From Theobroma cacao (taxonomy: Eukaryota; Streptophyta; Magnoliopsida; Malvales; Malvaceae): 64,000 nucleotides of DNA. Under the pieces are notes generated by a model. The model searched no databases, was not told the origin of the DNA, and was given only the letters and a program-made list of their open reading frames with translations. The stretch covers positions 10,301,067-10,365,066 of the forward strand of contig NC_030853.1 in assembly GCF_000208745.1 (NCBI RefSeq). Reading direction: 5' to 3'. A program made the position numbers and the translations under genes. Shown here in pieces: positions 57,607-64,000 of the stretch (position 1 is the stretch's first letter; every line of letters starts with the position of its first letter).

Positions 57607-59233
57607 TGTCACAACCCAATTCTCGGGCCATGGCCGGTGCAAGGGCCCAATAGGCATAGCCCACCAGGCCTAAGCAAGCCTCTCTTTCTTTAAGATCTAA
57701 AACTCATAATTTTTAATAAAGATTCTTTCAGAATTAAACAGTGAAAACCAAGTGTATATATATATATATAACGTTCCCAAATTAGGGTTATCATTCGTCA
57801 ACCCTAAACGACATGGTTAATCAAATCAAATGTACAGAGTGCACAACAATCTCATAATTTACATTTAAATAACTATATACACATGCAAGAGACCTTGACT
57901 ATCAGCGGAGTGACTTTGGGCGTGGGTACTGTTATTAGATGCCATGGTACCTACCAAATGGCAAATTCAAATGAACTCTTCGACCTAGGTACCAACTGAC
58001 TCCAAATCTGAAAAACATGTAGTTGAAAAGAGTGAGTATAAACCTAGTGAGTGAACATAGGAAAGAAACAAGCAAACGATAAGGAAAGTTTAAAAATCAC
58101 GATGCACTTATGTTAAAAACAATGCAATTTAGTTTAATTCCTCATAAAACCCCTCAATTCGACCTTTGATTATTTAACCCCTTAGTGTTGAAGGATCCAT
58201 GATCCATAATGAAATCAAAAAGTGAAAACCACAATAAATATCCGAGCAAGACAAGTAAGACAGAGAGTTTTTCGTTGCATTGAAATCAATTTGGAAACAA
58301 TTAACAATTCCAACATTCTACATTCATTGCAATCACATAATATTTTCTCTAACATTTCTATGGTATGTGTAAACATGTATACAACCACCGGGTCATCAGC
58401 TCATGTACACTCCCACATCGCACATAGCTGGGATCATCATCCACCGGTCATCAGCTCATGTGCACTCCCACACCTCACATAGTTGGAATCATCACCCACC
58501 GGTCATCAGCTCATGTGCACTCCCACACCGCACACACACGATTACAATTATCACACAATATTATCATTCAAAGCATAACATATATATCATCAGAATATAC
58601 GGACACATGGGTTCATCACATTACACATTTTACAACATAAAACATTTCATCAAGGGCTTGTTCCCAGGCATGACTTAGAGAAAAAATCAAATAAAATCAT
58701 TTAAGTGCTCTATCCCAACACATATGTATTTCCCAAAAATAATTTAATGCAAGTTCACCCACCTTAACAATACCACCTAACAAGACTAGCACCCACAAAA
58801 TCTTAATCTAGGTAGTCCCCAAATACCATTAAAACCTATAATTTCCAATAAACAATAATAGTTGCAAATATATCATAATTTAAACTTAATAATTCTAATA
58901 GGCATACACTTGATAAACTACATTCTAGCCTAAGTTTTTAACCTAGAATTCTAGTCTAATTCTCAAACCCATCATATCAACTATTCCAATTTAAAGGTTC
59001 TTTACCTTGGTGAGCTTCGAGGCATAAAGATCAACAAAAACCTAATATTTCCAAGAAAAAGAATTTAAAGAAATTAAGAAATAAAATTTGAAAATATAAC
59101 CCATAAATTCATAAATTCCAAGAGTTGAAAATATATACCTTTTAGCCTTAAAAATGGAGATTTAAAATTGAAAATTCAAGTGCCGGTGATGGTGAGTAGA
59201 AATAGAAAATAAACGAAAGAAAGAGAGTTTTTC
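57607..59233 (-). mobile_element. E-type LTR, 3' part, interrupted by H
   Basis: It starts TGTCACAACCC on the plus strand, the inverse of the family end GGGTTGTGACA, and includes a TA run (57757-57770) and three units with CATCAGCTCATGTGCACTCC (58395-58545). Predicted sites on the minus strand: acceptor 2 near 58010, donor TTAAG|GTGGGTGAAC near 58765, donor TCACCAAG|GTAAAG near 59020. It stops where the H LTR begins, so its 5' part should lie to the right of H. Confidence 0.75.
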
Positions 59234-61819
59234 TATCACAGCCCAATTTTCTGGCCATGATCGGCGCATAGGCCCAATGGGCGTAGCCCATTAAGCCTAA
59301 GCAAGCCTTTTTATGCAATCTGGATCATCATTCCAAGCCGTCATTTCTAAAACAACATATTGTAATTCTAAACTATAAATATTTCAGTAACATTTTATAG
59401 CAACTCAATATTAACATTTGTATTATGTTAAAATAATAACACCTATTTGCCAACCTATAATGGCATCAGTAATCAAATATACATATTTGATTTTTAACAT
59501 GAATCTTAGTGATCTACATTAATTATGTGTATACATAGGCATAAGACTCTTGACCGTCAATGGAGTGACCGTAGGTGAAGGTACAGCTACTGAGATGCCA
59601 TAGTACCTACCAAGAAGGCGAGCATACGTGGACAACTCAATCTACGTGCCAACTACCTCCAAATCTAAAAACATGAAGTTTAAAAGAATGAGTATAAAAC
59701 TCAGTGAGTGAACATAAGAAGGGAACAAGCAAACGATACGGAAAGATTTTGAAAACATGATGCACTTTTCTTAAAAACAGTGCAACTTTGTTTAATTTCT
59801 TGTAGAACCCCCTTAATTCAACCCTTAAATATTTAATTCCATAGCGTTGAAAAATCCATGATAACCATGAAGTTGAAAAGAATAAAAATTTCAGGAAATG
59901 TCCAAGTAAGACAAGCAAAACAAAGGGTTTCTCACTATAGTGAAAAGGCATTCTTAGTTTACATATGTTTTGATTTTTCAAGAATATCTTCCACTACAAA
60001 AGTCCAATTGACATGATTTTTAGGTCATTAGAAAGCTAAGAAGATGGGCTAGAACTTTTATGTTTACCACTTTGCCCAATTCTGATTGGAAAGTGGTCAA
60101 AATCTTTGTTAAATTAAAAGCACTGCATTAGAATTTTGGAACCACACAAGAGTTTCTCGCTGCATTGAGAATCCATTTCGCTACTGCGAAATTTCTTGCT
60201 AAATGAGAATCCATTCTTACTGTAGTGAAATTTAGAGCATGGATTATGGCTGCCTATCTGAGAGTTTCTCACTGCAGCGAAAATGAATCTCGCTGCAATG
60301 AGAAACAGAGCAATTTAGTTGAAGGGGTCTTGTTACATCAAAAAGCCATTTTCTTTATGAAATGAAAAGCAATTTGGGAGCAATTAACAATGCCAACATA
60401 CAACACATTCACAAATATTTTCATAAACTTTCTATAACATATATATACATACATCATCATGCATACCATCCCACCACACTCAGCTCATGTGCACTCCCTA
60501 CTCGCACATACCTAGGTCATCATCAGCTCATGTGCACTCCCACACCGCACATAGCTGGGTCATCATTATCACACCAAAGGAGCATCCAAAGCATAATATA
60601 CATATCAATATAATGTGATAATGCATGAACTATTCATATTGCACATTTTACAAGATAAAAACATTTCATCAAGGGCTTGTTCCCCAAGTATATTTTTTTA
60701 AAGCAAAAACAAATGAAACTTTCAAATGATTTATTTAAACATGTAGGCACTTCTCAAAACATTTTGAAATGCAAGTTCACTCATTGGTATTTGTTGAATC
60801 TTAGATCGACTCTAACTTCCACTAATGCTCCGAATGGAGATGTGGGGTCTCGTTGGAACCTATCACAAACAATAGTATCACAAATCAACTCAATTCACAT
60901 AACCATAATTCTAAAAGCTATCTCCTAATTCATGTTCAACTAGTTATTCCTAAGTAGATTCCAATTGCCATTAAGTGGCTATTTACTTTCTCTATTCTAA
61001 TCACACTAAAGATGAATAAATAACCTTAACTACAAAACATTCACAAATCTATCCAATAGCCATTCTCAACAACTTAAAAATCAACTCTAATTCACTACTC
61101 ACCTGGGTAGCTTTGTAATTGAATTCCTTTCCAAAATTTTAAAAGCTATTATAGAAGCTCTTTTTTTCTCTCTCTAAAACACCTAACTAGTGAGAGGAAC
61201 TATGGAAGTAAGACTTTTTAAGGGTTTTAAGGTGAGAGAGTGAAAGAGCACAAAAGGTTCTATGAAAAAACGCACAAAAGCATGAAAATTGGGGTTAACT
61301 TGAGAGAATTTATGGAGGTTTCAAAACGAGCTTCCATGGAGGTTGAAAGAAACGTGAGATGGGAGGAAGAATAAGAAAAAGCTACTGGAAAATGAGAAGA
61401 TGCTGTTGGAAAATGATATTTATAGCTAAAGCTTATCCAAACTTCACTTAAATTAAGAAAATGCCCTTAACAAGTTAGCTTTTTCTTCATCCAATCCTTT
61501 GTGCAATCTTTTTACTCCTTTGACATTGAGATAAAGTCCATAATAGTCTAGAGATACTCGGGTTCACAAAAGTAAAAAATTTCAACTCGAGATGAAAAAT
61601 GACCATTTTGCCCTTACCTTGGAAATCATCATTATTTCTATTTCCTTCGTCCTTTTATCCTCATTTTCATCATTCATTTATTCCTTCGGCCTACTTATGC
61701 CTTGATAATATTAGAAAACCCATTTCTATGAGCTCACTAAGGAAAATGATGAAATTACCCCTAGTCCGTGTTATCACGTCTACTTCTAGCTATGAGTCTA
61801 TAAAAATCAAGGTCTCAAA
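59234..61819 (-). repeat. H 3' LTR (E-b)
   Basis: Plus-strand ends are TATCACAGCCC and AAGGTCTCAAA, 2586 bp. TATA box at 61417-61424 (minus), intron 1 at 61102-60860 (donor CTACCCAG|GTGAGTAG, acceptor GTGATAG|GTTCCAACG). The second donor is mutated (ACCAATGAGT). Palindromes at 60150-60305 and a short minisatellite at 60475-60560. Confidence 0.88.
61417..61424 (-). promoter_or_regulatory. TATA box of the H LTR
   Basis: TATAAATA on the minus strand, at the conserved E-b place. Confidence 0.55.
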
Positions 61820-61833
61820 TTCTCCCCCACTAA
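61820..61833 (-). other. H polypurine tract
   Basis: The minus strand reads TTAGTGGGGGAGAA, directly before the LTR. It shows that 59234-61819 is a 3' LTR and that the element interior lies to its right. Confidence 0.8.
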
Positions 61834-64000
61834 AACAAATTCGATCCCTGAATTTAAATCGAACTATAAGACAGCGCACCTATATGCATTGAAGAGGTGT
61901 GGATACTTGTCCGTAACACCTCTTCAACCTCCCCTATTACCTCTTCACTAGTGTGGTTTCGCCATGATGCTTTCATTGAGGCTACATCCTTTGAGTGGAG
62001 GTTTTGACTTGTCTATCAAGAATAGCAACTGGTTGCTCCTCATATGTTAAATCATTATTAACAAAGTTAAGTTTTATCTTCTTAATCAATTCCTCCAATT
62101 ACTCGAATTAGGGTACTATCATTGTTTATTCTCCATCCGAGGCACTAGTGCTTCATGAAAGTCTAATTTAACTATGATATAACACTTCGTTAATCCTTAC
62201 ATCTTAATCATATTAATCCATTGGTATGGCTCAACCACGACATAAATTCCAATTCCTTAATATCTTTTCTTTCTCTTTTGCTCCTGAATTCTCCTCTATT
62301 CACATAGGTCAATTTCTAATAGTAGCTCTCATCATCGTGTCATCTAGACAACTCATTAAACATGTCAAATTCAAAACTCAAATCACTATAAATAATTCTT
62401 CCCTTTAATTAATCACATAATCATCTCCATATATATATGTATGTACATACACATTTAAGAATCATCATCCATCACTATATGTAGGAACCCTCATCAATTA
62501 CATTGAAGTAAATTTCCTCTATTCATTCTAATCCATAACCTAGGTTCGTCATCATATTCTCATAGCTCATGTTTCCTTTTTTACTTTTCCATTTCATACC
62601 CATAGGTCAAGTTTAATCCATGAATATTAGGGTATAATCAACACTAGATTACCCCTTCGAAGGTTTTACTTACCATTTACTTACATCCTACCATAAATTG
62701 GTTTTTATGTAATCCACATAGATTCTCGTGGTGCCTATGCATAACTTCACATAATTTACACACTTATACTCTTTCTTATCATTTCTAATCATATGTGTAA
62801 GCTTCATCCTAACGCTCATCCTTGCGCCACATTGTCATAAACATGTCACAATCACTAATTATCATTTTCATCAAGTTACCCTCCAGTATCCATGTATGTC
62901 TTACTATTTTGTTGATTTTCCAAATTTATCTTCACTGGATCATTACATTTAAGCTATACCACAATCCTTAAAAGTCTTCTTTACTTCTTAATTGTCTTTC
63001 GTACTTCCAACATATATGTTATATTCTTATGTCATCTCGACATTACGTAGTCCAAATTCATATTCTTGTATCCTGACTCTAGATCATGGCTTATTACCAA
63101 AATGTTTTCTCGTACATGCTTACTTGAAATATCAAATCATCATCTCTTTCCCAAGTAGATCTCTACAAATTTCGTTGTGTACTGTTATTTCCTCACCAAG
63201 GGTAATATCGATTAACTAGAGTATATCGCCATTATTCACTAAGCATTTAAAGCATAGTTCAATCCTTGCTTACCCTTATCAAGTACTCTACTTTGATAAT
63301 TACTCAAAATGAAATAACACATGTGAGGGAAACACTTTTTACCATTGTATACTCTGCCTCCACAAGCATATCGAGACCGTAACATTATCGGGCCTACATA
63401 ATGGCAAGATAATCATTGCCTCAAACCAACATTTCCAATCATTCTTAGACTTGCAACGTACCTTTGTACTACGTGACATATCAGTCACAAACACCAACGT
63501 CACTACATAACTATTAGCTCCTTGAGCTTTAATGTTTTCACATTGTGAGAACCCCTTCAAATTATCTCACCAAAATGTTCACAAAGTGGATACAAGCCCA
63601 TAACTTATGGTTCATTGCCTAAAGCAGTGAACACTATCCCATCATTAAAGTTTTACTCTTATCTACCAATCATAGCTCCCTTGCACATTTACCTATACAT
63701 TGCTTGGTTGCTCACAAGCCTCTCATGGCCATGCCATTTTGATCTTTTATGGCAAGTTAACTAATATATTCTCTTATGCTTTTCAATACACTTTCGAAAC
63801 ACTTAACCACATCCTTTGGTGGAATTTAGTTGAGGACTTAAACAATCAAGAGCTTACCTTCAAAACCACTCATAACTTTAACAATCCAATGTATGCTCAA
63901 TGACATTCCACCTCATAGGTTCCAACGGACATTATTTTCAAATCTCTCAAGGCATCCTTGTCCTTAATTCGGACCACACAACTATCTTAGTATATTTGCA
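61834..64000 (-). mobile_element. H interior (E-family, non-coding), cut by window edge
   Basis: The inverse complement aligns with the E-type stretch in F1 (for example 62580-62860 with 16090-16400) and with E2 interior. No gag or pol motif is seen, and the short open frames share no motif with known families. The 5' LTR should be beyond 64000. Confidence 0.7.

Noticed and set aside
59637..59981. 114-codon minus-strand frame in the H LTR
   Set aside because: It overlaps predicted exon 3 and intron 2 of the LTR, is not conserved in sister LTRs and has no domain.
1..64000. tRNA, rRNA or host protein-coding genes
   Set aside because: No cloverleaf with conserved boxes, no rRNA-like sequence and no non-transposon domain was found by reading. 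A database search could still find a small or degraded one.

Overview
This window is a block of plant repetitive DNA. I found no host gene, tRNA, rRNA or CRISPR array. The retroelement types (Ty1/copia with gag-PR-INT order, Ty3/gypsy chromoviruses with a chromodomain, an Athila-like element with a tRNA-Asp-type primer site), initiator-Met-type primer sites and AT-rich composition point to an angiosperm, probably a dicot, in a heterochromatic, gene-poor region. I cannot name the species.

The left 46 kb is one deeply nested stack. A SIRE-like copia element on the minus strand (5' LTR 46412-47611, gag start 46044-46354, rest of gag and pol 1-2783) is split inside gag by a 43-kb insertion (2789-46038, target duplication TACAG). 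The insertion begins with an LTR of a long-LTR gypsy family, here called E. That LTR is itself split by a full-length E element (E2, 3365-39463, target duplication TTCCA). Inside E2 lie a solo LTR (3442-6109, GACCG), a damaged coding gypsy element F1 (10691-19967), a second F-type solo LTR (20358-33656, CAAGG) and a short LTR (34697-35902, AAACT). The F-type solo LTR is split by a full-length chromovirus, G (22998-33594), on the minus strand. G is the only element whose gag, protease, reverse transcriptase, RNase H, integrase and chromodomain can all be followed, and all are interrupted by stops or frame changes. To the right of E2 the 3' part of the E LTR is present in tandem (39464-46038), with another G-type solo LTR inside it (42652-45559).

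The right 18 kb (47612-64000) holds two more E-type solo LTRs (47798-50392; 52535-54820), an Athila-like fragment (gag pieces, primer site 55095-55112, LTR 55122-56629), a truncated E-type LTR (57607-59233) and an element H (3' LTR 59234-61819) whose interior runs off the right edge.

The most interesting signal is in the LTRs. Families E, F and G, whose LTRs differ greatly in sequence, all show the same gene-like layout downstream of a TATA box: exon 1, a GT-AG intron, an exon 2 of 74-86 nt (exactly 76 nt in three lineages), and a second larger GT-AG intron ending in a conserved acceptor block. One E-type LTR, 34697-35902, flanked by a perfect target duplication, lacks both introns exactly at the predicted junctions. 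This is what reverse transcription of a spliced genomic RNA would leave. I propose that these LTRs encode a spliced 5' leader and that spliced RNA has been a template for retrotransposition. Transcript data are needed to prove it.
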